Part shown: one piece after another, positions 21,159 through 30,167 of the stretch
Layout: each line of letters begins with the position of its first letter
How positions within the stretch are numbered: position 1 is the first letter of the stretch
Virus record (IMG/VR): IMGVR_UViG_3300042924_002458
Location: 1 to 40,049 of that record
DNA length: 40,049 bases
Reading direction: 5' to 3' (one strand)
Source of the DNA: a virus
Notes under the pieces: generated by a model
What the model saw: the letters and a program-made list of their open reading frames with translations, nothing else
What the model was told of the DNA's origin: nothing
Database searches by the model: none
Program-made: the position numbers and the translations under genes

Positions 21159-21880
21159 GCAGACCTCCTCAGGACAGCATAGGTCTGCTCCCTGAAGTAG
21201 GGGCTGTAAGTGCTAAGACCGGATAGGCGGCCGACCAAGTGCTGGTACAGCTGGTTGGCGGCCGGATCTTCCAGTACGGCGACGTGGTTGCAGCAAACAT
21301 CGTTGCGGATACGCATCAGCAGGACGTCACCGCGTTGAAGCACTGCGGTAGGCGGCAGTTTGGTGAAACCCTCTGCGGCGAAGTTGTCCTCGAAGTGCGT
21401 GAAGCCCCGGTCGTTCCACTCGCCTTCGTATTGGCGGGGGTAGTCGTTCATGGCGTAGGCGTGCTGCTGCCAGTACCAGTCGCGGACGGCGCTGTAGCAG
21501 TCATGGACGCCGTAGGCCCAAGGTCGGCCGATTAGGCCGGCATCTTGCGACGGATCCAGCCAAAACATCAGCGCGCTGGAGCAATCCCAGACCGCGTAGG
21601 GCAGGTTGAGTGCTTTGGATGCGCGGATATCGGCCTCGGATAGGCGCGGAAACTGGATGTGGGAGTGCCAGCTGCACAGGGCGTCGTCAAGGTATTGCGC
21701 TGTCTCGGTGGCTGAGATGGTGAAGGTGTCCGGCAGGGTGGCGGTGTTGCTGCAGGTGATGACTTCGCCGGTACGCAGGACAAATCCGCACGCCTCAATG
21801 GGGAAGGCGGCCTCGGCAGCGGCGCGGATGGCGGCGATCTGCTGCTGCGTAAGCGGGTTGCTGTAAGTGGAAAGCATCAA
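21155..21880 (-). CDS. Tail tip assembly peptidase, lambda gpK-like (JAB + NlpC/P60)
   Basis: 241 aa with two hydrolase domains. The N-terminal JAB/MPN domain has E29 (IEACGF), the HxH pair H72/H74 (WHSHI) and S81/D84 (SEAD). The C-terminal NlpC/P60 domain has C128 (VHDCYS) and H199 (CNHVAVL). In lambda-like phages gpK is a tail tip protein that may open peptidoglycan or process partners. Both active sites look intact. It overlaps L and I by 4 bp each. Confidence 0.93.
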   Translation of the reverse strand: MMLSTYSNPLTQQQIAAIRAAAEAAFPIEACGFVLRTGEVITCSNTATLPDTFTISATETAQYLDDALCSWHSHIQFPRLSEADIRASKALNLPYAVWDCSSALMFWLDPSQDAGLIGRPWAYGVHDCYSAVRDWYWQQHAYAMNDYPRQYEGEWNDRGFTHFEDNFAAEGFTKLPPTAVLQRGDVLLMRIRNDVCCNHVAVLEDPAANQLYQHLVGRLSGLSTYSPYFREQTYAVLRRSA

Positions 21881-22584
21881 CCTGACTTATCAACGAGGCC
21901 GGGGAATCCCCCGAACGGTAGGCGGCTACCAGCGCCAAAGCGCAGTTTGCAGCTCTCCAGTCGCTTGCCGCATACGTCGTTACTGAGCGATGCGACGGAG
22001 TTGTCGTTGACGTCCCAGTAGTTGGAGCCGCTGTAGTGGCAGCCGATGTTGCTGCGGTAAGTCCACTGGCATTGTTCGCGCAGCATTCGGCGGGCCGGCA
22101 GGCTGCGGCCTTCTAGGTCGAAGGCAACGGCGAGCTGGAACGTGACCGCCAGTTTGTTCTCGCCGCTTTTTTGCTCGATGATCCACTCGTCTGGGCCCCA
22201 GTAGGCATCAGGGTCTGCGCCGGGTTGGCCGTCGAGGTAGGTGGTGAGTGTACGGATGCGGCTGACGGTTGCACCAACGAGGTCGTCGTAGGTGTTGGCG
22301 AGGCCGGTAATGGCGAGGCCGATGTTGGCAAAAGTGATGCTGGGGCGAGCCAGCTGACCGCTGGTGTTGCGCTCGAAGCCCGACGCTTCAAGCGGTAGCG
22401 CGGTGTAGGTATCACCTTGGTAGGCGATATCCGAGCCGTTGACTTGGCTCCAGTTGCAGAAGCGGTAAATGGCTTGGTCGGTGCTGCCGGGTGGAAGTAA
22501 TACCGTGATGTCTAGGGTGTAGAGGTCTACTACCGTTGCTAGACGGGATTTAATCGTTTCGGCATTAGGTGGCTGTTGCGTCAT
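21877..22584 (-). CDS. Minor tail protein, lambda gpL-like
   Basis: 235 aa. The body matches gpL (ITVLLPPGS, RFCNWSQVNG, FERNTSGQLARPSI). The C-terminal domain keeps four cysteines C172, C182, C205 and C212; in lambda gpL this region binds an iron-sulphur cluster. It probably joins the tube to the tail tip. Coupled to M and K by 4-bp overlaps. Confidence 0.92.
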   Translation of the reverse strand: MTQQPPNAETIKSRLATVVDLYTLDITVLLPPGSTDQAIYRFCNWSQVNGSDIAYQGDTYTALPLEASGFERNTSGQLARPSITFANIGLAITGLANTYDDLVGATVSRIRTLTTYLDGQPGADPDAYWGPDEWIIEQKSGENKLAVTFQLAVAFDLEGRSLPARRMLREQCQWTYRSNIGCHYSGSNYWDVNDNSVASLSNDVCGKRLESCKLRFGAGSRLPFGGFPGLVDKSG

Positions 22585-23102
22585 ACGTAGATGCGCTCCA
22601 GCTCGTAAGCTAGTTCGTAGCGGTTGCAGCTTACATAAGAGAGTTGCCAGCCGTCACGCAGTAAGTAGTTCTTAGGACTTTCGGTGAGCGCGATGGTGAT
22701 TGGTACGCTGTTAGCGATGGTCACACTGGTAAGCACGCCGCTTACGAGGTTAGCGGTGTAGTTTGCAGGACGTGTGTAACCTGTTAGTACCAAGCTGCTT
22801 ATGTTTGTGTAACCCAAAATCAGGGTTCCCGCGCTAAACTGCGCCACAAACGATTTACTGGTATCAGGTGGGCTCCAGCTTATAGGGGTATCGGCGCTGC
22901 GCTTTAGCAAGGCTTCGATGGTGAAAGCATCCGTGCTTTCTAGGATGTCGGTGCGGCAGCTCCAGACTTCCTTTTCGGCATTAAGGCCATCTGCCATGAT
23001 CTGGCTGTAGCCATCGCCGAAGGCAGCACGTTGAAAACGCTTGTTCCGCTTGACGGTGCTAGCAGTGGTAAGAGGAATATCGTTGAATGTGAGGTAGCTC
23101 AT
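22581..23102 (-). CDS. Minor tail protein, lambda gpM-like
   Basis: 173 aa. Matches the phage minor tail protein M pattern: RNKRFQRAAFGDGYSQIMADG near the N-terminus (given in part), then a Trp in VWSCRTD and SWSPPDTSKSFV in the middle and a beta-rich end. In lambda it joins the tape measure end to the tip. Follows the tape measure gene by a 4-bp overlap. Confidence 0.9.
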   Translation of the reverse strand: MSYLTFNDIPLTTASTVKRNKRFQRAAFGDGYSQIMADGLNAEKEVWSCRTDILESTDAFTIEALLKRSADTPISWSPPDTSKSFVAQFSAGTLILGYTNISSLVLTGYTRPANYTANLVSGVLTSVTIANSVPITIALTESPKNYLLRDGWQLSYVSCNRYELAYELERIYV

Positions 23103-25381
23103 CGCAGGACGCCTCCACCACGGCGCTGGTCAACGAGGGTTGCCAACACAATACCGCGAACCTGGCCGGCGATTTGCTTTTGAGCCGCTGGACTCAGCTG
23201 CTCGCCGCTGTTTTCAACATTGATGGTGATGTTGTCCACCTGCACACTGTTGCCACCGCCGCCGCCCTTCATCGCCACGGGGATGCGCCGGCCATCAGGC
23301 AGGGGCACGTAGGCCTCGGGCATCGAGCCCTCGCCGAACATGGCCAGTTGAGGGCTGTTGGCGATGCCGCCGCGGGCGTACTTCTTGAGCGGCAGGGGGC
23401 CGTCGCTGGTCATGATGCCGCCAGTGGCAAACTTAAAGCCAGGGAACAGGCCGCCGATCGCCTTCACGATCGGTCCGATGATCGCTGCGCGCAGCGCGAT
23501 CCGCGCTAGGTCTGAAAGGATACTGGCAGCCAGCTCTTTAAAGTTTGCCTTGCCCGTGGTCACAAATGCCGTCAGCTGATCCTCAAGGCCCTTAAGGCCA
23601 CTTACCACGGCATCACCAATGGCGCCACCAAGATCCTTCACGCTGTTGTAATAATCCTGCAAGCGGTCGCGAATACCGGCGCCGATTGATTCGCTGTCAG
23701 TTTTTTGCTTCTTAGTTGCATCGTCTAATGCCTTGGCACGCTCGCGGAGGAGCCGCACATGCTCAGCCAGTGCCGGGTTGGTTTGGGCCAGGATGTCCAG
23801 CTGAAGCAGGTTCACCTCTGCGTTCAGCTTCTCCAGCTCCGTCAGCTCAGTTTTGCCGCGCGTTACTTCGGCAATCTTGGCGTCGTAGTCGGCCAGACTG
23901 GGCAGCAAATCTTTGAGCCCCTGCTGGTAGTTCCTATCGGCAAGCGCCAGATTACCTGCATACAGCTTGTCAATCAGGTCCTTGTAGGGCTCCGCGTCAA
24001 TCGAACCACCTGCTTCGTTGATCTCGCGCACCAGTTCCACCACGCTCAAGGTGAGCTGCTTGACTTGGCGCTCGTTCTCGGTGATGGCCCCATTGCGATC
24101 GAGAAGCAGCTGATCAACCGGCGAAGCGCCCACGCTTTTATAAGCTGCGGCCACGTCGGCAACGCTGTTCTGCAGCTGCTCTTGCAGGCTGATGGCCCGC
24201 TGCGTCAGGCTGGCACGGCGATCTTCCAGTCGCTCCTGTTCAGCTGCAGCACGCTTGGCCTCAGCGGCTCGCCTCTTGGCTTCTGCATCTGCTTTCCTGT
24301 CGGCGTCAGTCGTGTCGAGTCCCATCGAGCGCCCACTTGTCCGCCGGCCGGTGCCGGGGGAGGGGGCAGAGCCAAATGCCAGTTTGTTGAGGTCGGCCAG
24401 GATTTTTTTCTGCTCCTCAATGCCGCTGCTTACTCGGCTGGTAATGGTCTGCCAAGCGGCGCCAAAATCACCCGACAAGGCCTGGCCAGCAGCCTGCACC
24501 GCGGCCACCACGTTCTTGATCAGCACGTCTACCGCCTTGACCACAATGTAGATCGCAACTGCAATGCCGCGGATAACGCCCTCGATCACCTTAAACAGCG
24601 CCGTCCAATCCTGATCCGTGTCGAACAGATCGCCAAACACCTCAAGGATTGATTGCAGCGCCGGCAGCAACGCATCGGTCAGTTCAAGCCCAAAGCCCTG
24701 CGCCTTGATGCCTAATTCGGTGATCGTGTCATTGAACAAATCAGAGCGCGCCGCGAAATCATCGCCCACCTTGTAGGTGAACTTTTCCATGCTGGTTGCG
24801 CCTTCATTCAGCAGCGGGATCAGCTCGGCGCCAGACTTGCCGAACAGTGCAACGGCTGCGGCCGCCTTCTGCGCGCCGTCAGGCATGTCAGCAAAGCGAT
24901 CAGCGATCTGCTTTAGCGCCCTGTCGGCTGGTACAACTTGACCGTTGGAGTCTTTGACCTTCACGCCAAGCGCTTGGAATTTCCGCGCTAGATCATCGTT
25001 GCCCTCGGCCGCTTTGACCAGATTCACACTCAGCTTGGTGAGACCCTTGGCAAGGGTGCCCTGATCCACGTCTGCCAGCTTGGCGGCATTGCCCAAGCCA
25101 ATGAGCGCCTTGGCAGCGATACCAGTTTTTGCCTGCAGATTAAACAGCTCATCGCCTGCATCGATCGATTTTTTCACGATGGCAGTAAGGCCGCCCACGA
25201 TGGCGCTGCCGGCAATCGCAGCACCGAAGCCCATCACAGCGCCCTTCAGGCTGCTGAAGTTCATGGCAGCGTTCTTGGCCTGCCCCTGCAGACCCTGCAT
25301 GGAGTTGCCAAGGCGCCGGATGTTGTTCTCGCCCTGAACGTCCGCCTTGATGCGGAGCATGGCGTCCATGTTCATGGCCAT
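23099..25381 (-). CDS. Tape measure protein
   Basis: 760 aa, in the H position between the tail chaperone genes and M. It sets tail length; at about 0.15 nm per residue it predicts a tail near 110 nm. Features: a helical N-terminal scaffold part (NNIRRLGNSMQGLQGQ), hydrophobic segments near 50-72 and 270-290 (GIAVAIYIVVKAVDVLI), a very charged coiled coil around 365-405 (AKRRAAEAKRAAAEQERLED), and a Gly-rich C-terminal part. No peptidoglycan hydrolase motif seen. Internal Met codons close to the start leave its exact start open. Confidence 0.93.
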   Translation of the reverse strand: MAMNMDAMLRIKADVQGENNIRRLGNSMQGLQGQAKNAAMNFSSLKGAVMGFGAAIAGSAIVGGLTAIVKKSIDAGDELFNLQAKTGIAAKALIGLGNAAKLADVDQGTLAKGLTKLSVNLVKAAEGNDDLARKFQALGVKVKDSNGQVVPADRALKQIADRFADMPDGAQKAAAAVALFGKSGAELIPLLNEGATSMEKFTYKVGDDFAARSDLFNDTITELGIKAQGFGLELTDALLPALQSILEVFGDLFDTDQDWTALFKVIEGVIRGIAVAIYIVVKAVDVLIKNVVAAVQAAGQALSGDFGAAWQTITSRVSSGIEEQKKILADLNKLAFGSAPSPGTGRRTSGRSMGLDTTDADRKADAEAKRRAAEAKRAAAEQERLEDRRASLTQRAISLQEQLQNSVADVAAAYKSVGASPVDQLLLDRNGAITENERQVKQLTLSVVELVREINEAGGSIDAEPYKDLIDKLYAGNLALADRNYQQGLKDLLPSLADYDAKIAEVTRGKTELTELEKLNAEVNLLQLDILAQTNPALAEHVRLLRERAKALDDATKKQKTDSESIGAGIRDRLQDYYNSVKDLGGAIGDAVVSGLKGLEDQLTAFVTTGKANFKELAASILSDLARIALRAAIIGPIVKAIGGLFPGFKFATGGIMTSDGPLPLKKYARGGIANSPQLAMFGEGSMPEAYVPLPDGRRIPVAMKGGGGGNSVQVDNITINVENSGEQLSPAAQKQIAGQVRGIVLATLVDQRRGGGVLR

Positions 25382-25382
25382 G

Positions 25383-25709
25383 TCAACTGCTCCGGTTGTT
25401 GATGGTCAGCATCGCGGCCGCTTCCATGATCTGCAGATCCTCCAGCAGTTCGCGCGGGTCTTTCACTGCGTACATCTTAAAGAGCCACGCCACTGCCCCA
25501 TAATCGAGGCCCAGCACGCCGTTCATGGTGGTGCGCCACTGCGTCTGGCATCGCAGAAACATTTGAACGACCGTCCAGTTCTCCTCCCATACCTCGAAGT
25601 GCTCCGGCTCCGGCTCAGGCATCACAATCCCCAGAGCAGCAGCGTCAGCATCGGTTTCGTCCACCACTCCGCCGCTGGCCCAATGCTCAGCGGCCTCGGT
25701 CAGTTTTTT
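25383..25709 (-). CDS. Tail assembly chaperone, frameshift half (DUF1799-type)
   Basis: This frame has no ATG and continues upstream into the end of the first chaperone gene, where it meets A AAA AAC. A -1 slip there yields a 225-aa fusion of 119 aa plus 106 aa. The half shows an acidic linker (ETDADAAA, PEPEPE) and a DUF1799-like helical part (WTVVQMFLRCQTQWR, YGAVAWLFKMYAV). It corresponds to the T half of lambda gpG-T. A GTG at 25667 could also start it alone, but the site argues for the fusion. Confidence 0.85.
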   Translation of the reverse strand, partial: KKLTEAAEHWASGGVVDETDADAAALGIVMPEPEPEHFEVWEENWTVVQMFLRCQTQWRTTMNGVLGLDYGAVAWLFKMYAVKDPRELLEDLQIMEAAAMLTINNRSS

Positions 25710-26059
25710 CTCTTGGCTCCCTTGATGCTGTCCATGTAGGACTTGAGCACCGCCACCGCGAGGAACGGCACCTCGAGCAGTTGGTCGAGCGCCTTCTGGC
25801 TAAAAGGAATCTCTTTGCTGTCGTCACCAGTCACGCCAGACCAGCCAACCAGCAGCTCGCCCGCGATCTCGGTGATCCGATCTAGGTCGCCAAGATCCTC
25901 GAGCTTCTGCAGCTCAGCCACCATCGGTGCGATCTTGCTCTGCGAAAGGCGCTTGAACTCACCGTCAAAGGTTTGCCGTTCGTGCCGACCACCATCGACG
26001 GGAACGTCGAATGTGATTGGCCAGATGTAGGTGTCGGATTGCTTGAGAACAAACGCCAT
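25700..26059 (-). CDS. Tail assembly chaperone, first half (gpG-like)
   Basis: 119 aa, between the tail tube gene and the tape measure gene. MAFVLKQSDTYIWPITFD opens a small beta part; a helical part follows (SKIAPMVAELQKLED, ALDQLLEVPFLAVAVLKSYM). It ends in AKRKN at the slippery site. Together with its frameshifted form it would wrap the tape measure during tail assembly. The gene carries no other recognisable domain. Confidence 0.88.
   Translation of the reverse strand: MAFVLKQSDTYIWPITFDVPVDGGRHERQTFDGEFKRLSQSKIAPMVAELQKLEDLGDLDRITEIAGELLVGWSGVTGDDSKEIPFSQKALDQLLEVPFLAVAVLKSYMDSIKGAKRKN
25703..25709 (-). promoter_or_regulatory. -1 ribosomal frameshift site A AAA AAC
   Basis: The slippery heptamer A AAA AAC (plus strand gttttttt-type run at 25703-25709) is in the right frame, directly before the TGA at 25700-25702. 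A slip moves ribosomes into the downstream chaperone frame, as in the G/GT pair of lambda and many long-tailed phages. Confidence 0.85.
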
Positions 26060-26073
26060 GGAGGATGCTCCTA

Positions 26074-27003
26074 TCAGGTGAAAGCGAGGCTCACTTCATC
26101 ATTGCCGGCCGTGGTCGGAACGGCAACATACGGGATGCTAAGCATCTGTACGCCATCCTGATCCCCATAGGTTGGGTTGGAAATATCGCACTGGCCGGCG
26201 GTGAGCGTGACGCGGTTGCCGGCGGTGGTGCCGTGCAGGAAGGTCAGGTTGCCGGTGGTTTCGGTCTGGGCGATACCGAAGTAGTCCTTGGTGGCCAGGG
26301 TGGGGGCCTCGATCATGACCGTACCGGCCGGTTTACGATCAGTGATCATGACCTCTTTCGTGCAGCCAACCAGCTCGCGGTAGACAGTGCTGTTGGCAAT
26401 CTCAAAAGTGACCGACTGGAGGCAGCCGGCGTAGCTGAAGAACTGGAAGGCGGACGTGTTGCCCTGCTTAAAGATCAAGGGACTGGCCTGCGCGCTGTAG
26501 GTGGTGGAAGGCAACGCCGTATCGGTCGGCGCGTTGTAAATGCCCACCATCGTGAAGTCAATGGTCGGGATCTGCCCCACCTCGGCGTTTAGCGTGAATG
26601 TCCCGCGGCAGCCGGTCAGGATGTGGCGAATGCCGTCGTTGTTGAAGTAGATCGTCGCAGAGCTGAACGCGCTGCTTACCGGCGCATAGGTGACGCTGGT
26701 GCTGGCCACGATCGTCTCCGACATGGCACAAGCCTGCAGGATGGCGCCGTAACGGGGGGCAGTGCCAGCAGTGCCGGAGCCCGCCATCTCCACCTGGAAT
26801 GTAATGCTCACCCGGCTATTGGCCAGCAGTTGCGGGCTATTGCCAAGGTAAGGACGGATTAAATCACGGCTGACCACATCAGCCTCGATCGGAGTGATCT
26901 CAAGGTTCCGCACCAGCAGGGCGTCGGTACCTGCCGGGGTGCTGTCCGTCCCGTAGGTGGCTTCCTTTTTAACCTGGATCAGTCTTTTGCGTGTCAGAGC
27001 CAT
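26074..27003 (-). CDS. Major tail tube protein
   Basis: 309 aa in the V position. N-terminus RLIQVKKEATYGTDSTPAG is typical of tail tube proteins of this group; the rest is beta-rich with an SYAGCLQSVTFEI segment. It forms the tail tube around the tape measure. It overlaps the 55-aa gene upstream by 35 bp, which is longer than other overlaps here. Confidence 0.9.
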   Translation of the reverse strand: MALTRKRLIQVKKEATYGTDSTPAGTDALLVRNLEITPIEADVVSRDLIRPYLGNSPQLLANSRVSITFQVEMAGSGTAGTAPRYGAILQACAMSETIVASTSVTYAPVSSAFSSATIYFNNDGIRHILTGCRGTFTLNAEVGQIPTIDFTMVGIYNAPTDTALPSTTYSAQASPLIFKQGNTSAFQFFSYAGCLQSVTFEIANSTVYRELVGCTKEVMITDRKPAGTVMIEAPTLATKDYFGIAQTETTGNLTFLHGTTAGNRVTLTAGQCDISNPTYGDQDGVQMLSIPYVAVPTTAGNDEVSLAFT

Positions 27004-27136
27004 CGCTCAGTTCCTCGGGTTGGGGTTCAGAGGGATTGGCCGGCTCCGTCCGCTCGATGAGCTTCCGCTTGCCGGTTTTGGGGTCCAAGAGGTAAGAGCC
27101 TCCCTGACCCCAGTATTCGTCCACCATCGTAGCCAT
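26969..27136 (-). CDS. Small protein, 55 aa
   Basis: From ATG 27136 (MATMVDEYWGQGGSYLLDPK). The first half is Gly/Tyr-rich, the second Pro/Glu/Asp-rich and likely disordered. It lies between tail terminator and tail tube, the place of many short phage proteins of unknown role. Overlaps the tube gene by 35 bp. Confidence 0.6.
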   Translation of the reverse strand: MATMVDEYWGQGGSYLLDPKTGKRKLIERTEPANPSEPQPEELSDGSDTQKTDPG

Positions 27137-27138
27137 GA

Positions 27139-27564
27139 TCAGCTCGCGAGATTTGTGACAGAGGTCCGATACAGCACACGATAGTCGCACTGGATCTCAC
27201 CGGCTGCGCCATCAGCCTCGGTAAAGACGAAGGTGACATTCGTGGGTTGAACGTCGATCGCGTAGCCGCCCAGCGTCAGGTCGGCCATCAGCTTGCTGTG
27301 CAGGCTCTCGATGATCGGGTCGGCCTGCTGGTCCGGGATGGCCCCGCGCACGATCACACTGACCCGCACCGTCATCGACCAGTCGAGCGTTGGCAGGCTG
27401 GTGTTCTGCTGCGCCGTGTCGCTGATCGGCTCCACCACGATCGCCGGGCTCTCCTCACGCGCGATTGGTTCCACCCGCGTGCGGTAGATCCGCGTGCCGA
27501 CGCCGGTGGTGTCGGTAAGCGCCGTGCGGACGGCAGCCAGGATGGTCTCACGGCGGGTTGTCAT
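27139..27564 (-). CDS. Tail terminator protein (gpU-like)
   Basis: 141 aa. N-terminal helix (RRETILAAVRTALTDT), ESPAIVVEPISD, then a beta core with TVRVSVIVRGA and an end helix and strand (ESLHSKLMADLTLGG). This matches phage tail terminator/tail completion proteins that cap the tube and bind the head joiner. Its place just before the tube gene agrees. Confidence 0.85.
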   Translation of the reverse strand: MTTRRETILAAVRTALTDTTGVGTRIYRTRVEPIAREESPAIVVEPISDTAQQNTSLPTLDWSMTVRVSVIVRGAIPDQQADPIIESLHSKLMADLTLGGYAIDVQPTNVTFVFTEADGAAGEIQCDYRVLYRTSVTNLAS

Positions 27565-27905
27565 TGTCTTGCTGCCATGACCAAATCATTCAACAGCTTC
27601 GCCAGTGACTCCGCATCACCCGTCGCAGCAGCGGCGAGGATGCCGTTGGCTGTTGCGGTCAGGTCCAGTGGCTCAGACTCAGGCGGTGCCGGTGGCTTAG
27701 CGACGACCACGAGCGCACCATCCACCCAATCGAGTTGCTGCGTGGCAGGGTCGTAAGGCGGTTCAACATAGGGGCCGGTGAAACCAGCAATGAGGATCTC
27801 ATCCTCGGTGAAGGTGCTCGGATCGGTGCGGGTGAAACCGTTGGGCAAGGTGATGCGGAAGGGGAGCGGGGCAGGGCGATTGCCGTGGAAGGAGTAGAGC
27901 ATCAC
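27561..27905 (-). CDS. Hypothetical virion-associated protein, 114 aa
   Basis: N-terminus LPFRITLPNGFTRTDPSTFTEDEI, then YVEPPYDPATQQLDWVDGALVVV, then a helical C-terminus (GILAAAATGDAESLAKLLND). The pattern 'EPPYDPATQ-LDW' recalls small tail-fibre assembly proteins. It lies directly after the beta-propeller gene with a 4-bp overlap, so a chaperone role for that protein is possible. Low certainty. Confidence 0.55.
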   Translation of the reverse strand: MMLYSFHGNRPAPLPFRITLPNGFTRTDPSTFTEDEILIAGFTGPYVEPPYDPATQQLDWVDGALVVVAKPPAPPESEPLDLTATANGILAAAATGDAESLAKLLNDLVMAARQ

Positions 27906-29551
27906 GCAAACCTCAGAGAGAATTGGTATAGGCCCTGCGCACTGTCGGTGAGCGCAAACATACGAGTGTTATCAGGCGATACGCGGACGCCCCACACCAG
28001 ACCAACTGGTCCGGTCAAACCATAAAATGCAATCAATTCCGTGGTATTAAGAGATGCCGTTGTCAGATCGTTAGGTGATGTCATTGAAATCTGCCTAACT
28101 TGTCTTCCTCCATTTAAGGCAGTGTCGCTAGTGGATGCGTACATGGTTCGACCGTCCGCAGTAACGTGAACTCCAAGGGCTCCCGTCAATGCAAAGCTCT
28201 GGGACAATGTGGCAGTTCCCACCTCGTAGGCAGTAGAAAGTGTGTATTTACGAATGTTGTTAGAGGCAGTGCCGGCAAGAAATAGCAGGGTTCCATCGCT
28301 GTTGATGTGAATACCGCGAGGAGCACTTTCTGTAGCAAATACATAAATAAATCCCTTGGCAGTGCTGATGTCCCATGCAGTGCCGAGTTGGATTTCGTAA
28401 ACAGTGTCATTTGTCTGACCTAAAACATATAACTCAGTACCGTCGTCCTTGAAAGTTATACCTGTGGGATTGGCTTCAAATCCAATAGATAGTGAGCGTA
28501 CAAAAGAAATTGTGGATACGTTAAAGGCTGATGACAACGAAAACTCTCTAATAGTGTCGTTGCCTTGTCCAGTGATATACATTTTAAAGCCATCTTCCTT
28601 GAACCAGAGTCCGGTAGGAGTTGCTTCACCGACTGTCGCAGACACGCGCACAAAAGATGCTGTGCTGACATCCCAGGAGGTACCTAGATTGTATTCATTA
28701 ACGTCGTCGCCACTTGTACCGATGACAAACATCCTGCTGCCGCCTGACGTGAAGAACAATGCGCGAGGCGACGTTTCCTGCGTGGCGACAGAAAAGCTAA
28801 GACTGGCGTAACTTGCAGTGCTAATGTCCCAAGCAGTGCTTAAAGTATATTGATAAACGGTATCGGTCGTTTGCCCAACCATGTAAAAAGCCAGGCCATC
28901 ACTCTTAAAGAAAATGCCTTGCGGTGTAGTATCTTGCGTCGTGACACTGAAACTTTTGCTGGCGTAAGTAGCCGTGGTGACGTCCCAAGCAGTGCTTAGT
29001 GTGTACTGATACACCGTGTCATTGTTGGTACCCATGACATACATCTTGGTGCCGCTGTCGCCAAAGAATGGCGTGCTCGGCACTGTGTCTTGCCCGCCGA
29101 CGTAGACTTTCTTTACGTCAACTGTGGCAGTGGCAAGATCGTAAGGCGTGGATAATGTGCAAGACCACACAGTATCTACATTATACCCGGTGAAATAAAG
29201 GCGGGTGCCATCATCACTGATAGCGATGCCATTGCAGTTAAGTTCATAATCGCCAACGACTAGGCTTTTACTGGAGTAGGTGATCGTTGCAAGATTCCAA
29301 GGTGTTGTGCATTCGTACTGAAAGATGGTTGCAGTAGTTCGCGTACCACGCACCGCAACATAGACATAGCGTCCGTCACGGCTAACATCAAAGCCCTCTT
29401 CAGCGCCAGAGCTGGTCAAAGCGTTGAAAACGCCGTCATAACCAAAGCGCGAGACGTACTTTTTGGCATCTTGCAACGCCACCACGTCCTCGGGCTGATA
29501 CACCCCGCTGGTGCGCTTGCTATCCGTTCCGCCAATCAGTCCAAGTCTCAT
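27902..29551 (-). CDS. Beta-propeller virion protein
   Basis: 549 aa with about ten repeats of some 46 residues. A typical unit has a DG or DDG turn, [LMF]Y[VMF], a G..NDTVY pair, then Y.LSTAWD[VI][ST]TA. This is a beta-propeller-like repeat. The gene lies among head-tail genes and is less GC-rich than its neighbours, so it may have been acquired. It could be a fibre or decoration on the neck or head. No catalytic residues seen. Mosaic transfer is an inference from composition and position. Confidence 0.75.
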   Translation of the reverse strand: MRLGLIGGTDSKRTSGVYQPEDVVALQDAKKYVSRFGYDGVFNALTSSGAEEGFDVSRDGRYVYVAVRGTRTTATIFQYECTTPWNLATITYSSKSLVVGDYELNCNGIAISDDGTRLYFTGYNVDTVWSCTLSTPYDLATATVDVKKVYVGGQDTVPSTPFFGDSGTKMYVMGTNNDTVYQYTLSTAWDVTTATYASKSFSVTTQDTTPQGIFFKSDGLAFYMVGQTTDTVYQYTLSTAWDISTASYASLSFSVATQETSPRALFFTSGGSRMFVIGTSGDDVNEYNLGTSWDVSTASFVRVSATVGEATPTGLWFKEDGFKMYITGQGNDTIREFSLSSAFNVSTISFVRSLSIGFEANPTGITFKDDGTELYVLGQTNDTVYEIQLGTAWDISTAKGFIYVFATESAPRGIHINSDGTLLFLAGTASNNIRKYTLSTAYEVGTATLSQSFALTGALGVHVTADGRTMYASTSDTALNGGRQVRQISMTSPNDLTTASLNTTELIAFYGLTGPVGLVWGVRVSPDNTRMFALTDSAQGLYQFSLRFA

Positions 29552-29910
29552 TAGCTGATCTCCTCGTAGCCGATCACCAGTTCCAAGTCGCTTGCCGCAC
29601 TGGCCAAGGCGCGGATGCTGTCGCCTTCCTCTAGGTAGAAATACGTTTCTTTAGTGCTGAGCACTTGCGTAGCGTCAGCAGGCACTGCAATCGTCCTGGC
29701 AATGTAGCGATCCGTGGTGCCGTCGTAGATCGACACGCTGATGTCAGCGGCATTCACGCCATCCACATTGGCGCAGAAGATGCTGTTGATCTTCAGCACC
29801 TTACCGCTGGCGGCGCTGTTGGTTAGAGCGGCGGCCAAGCTCCCCGTGACGGCATAACGGGCTGTGCGTCCCAGGATCGTCGTAGGTGACTTGAGGTTTG
29901 GAGCAGCCAT
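29551..29910 (-). CDS. Virion-associated protein, 119 aa
   Basis: Beta-rich (VTGSLAAALTNSAASGKVLK, then ISVSIYDGTTDRYIARTIAV), ending in an acidic part EEGDSIRALASAASDLELVIGY. The form, a jelly-roll-like small virion protein with a 'NVDGVNAADISVSIYD' stretch, is common near neck or fibre genes of cyanophages as I recall. One-base overlaps with its neighbours. Confidence 0.65.
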   Translation of the reverse strand: MAAPNLKSPTTILGRTARYAVTGSLAAALTNSAASGKVLKINSIFCANVDGVNAADISVSIYDGTTDRYIARTIAVPADATQVLSTKETYFYLEEGDSIRALASAASDLELVIGYEEIS

Positions 29911-30167
29911 CAGAAGATCATCCCAGCGATAACGGGGTCAACGCCAACGGATCCGCCGCCGCCAGCAGTTGCCCACGAAAGTACAGCAGAGCCGTTGGTA
30001 CTAAGCACCTGCCCGCTTGTGCCATCAGTGGCAGGTAGTGTCCATACCAAGCTAGTGCCGACCGTTGCAGGTGACTTGAAACCTACGTAATTGGAGGAGT
30101 CGGCATCCTCAAACCGCAACTCACGCTGCGCTGTAAGTTCAATGTCAGTTAGGAATTGCCTAGCCAT
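29910..30167 (-). CDS. Short fibre-like protein, 85 aa
   Basis: Reads RQFLTDIELTAQRELRFEDADSSNYVGFKSP (in part), then WTLPATDGTSGQVLSTNGS and a Gly-rich end. The 'LPATDGTSGQVLSTNG' phrase is a hallmark of short phage fibres. It likely trimerises as part of the fibres with the next gene. Confidence 0.75.
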   Translation of the reverse strand: MARQFLTDIELTAQRELRFEDADSSNYVGFKSPATVGTSLVWTLPATDGTSGQVLSTNGSAVLSWATAGGGGSVGVDPVIAGMIF

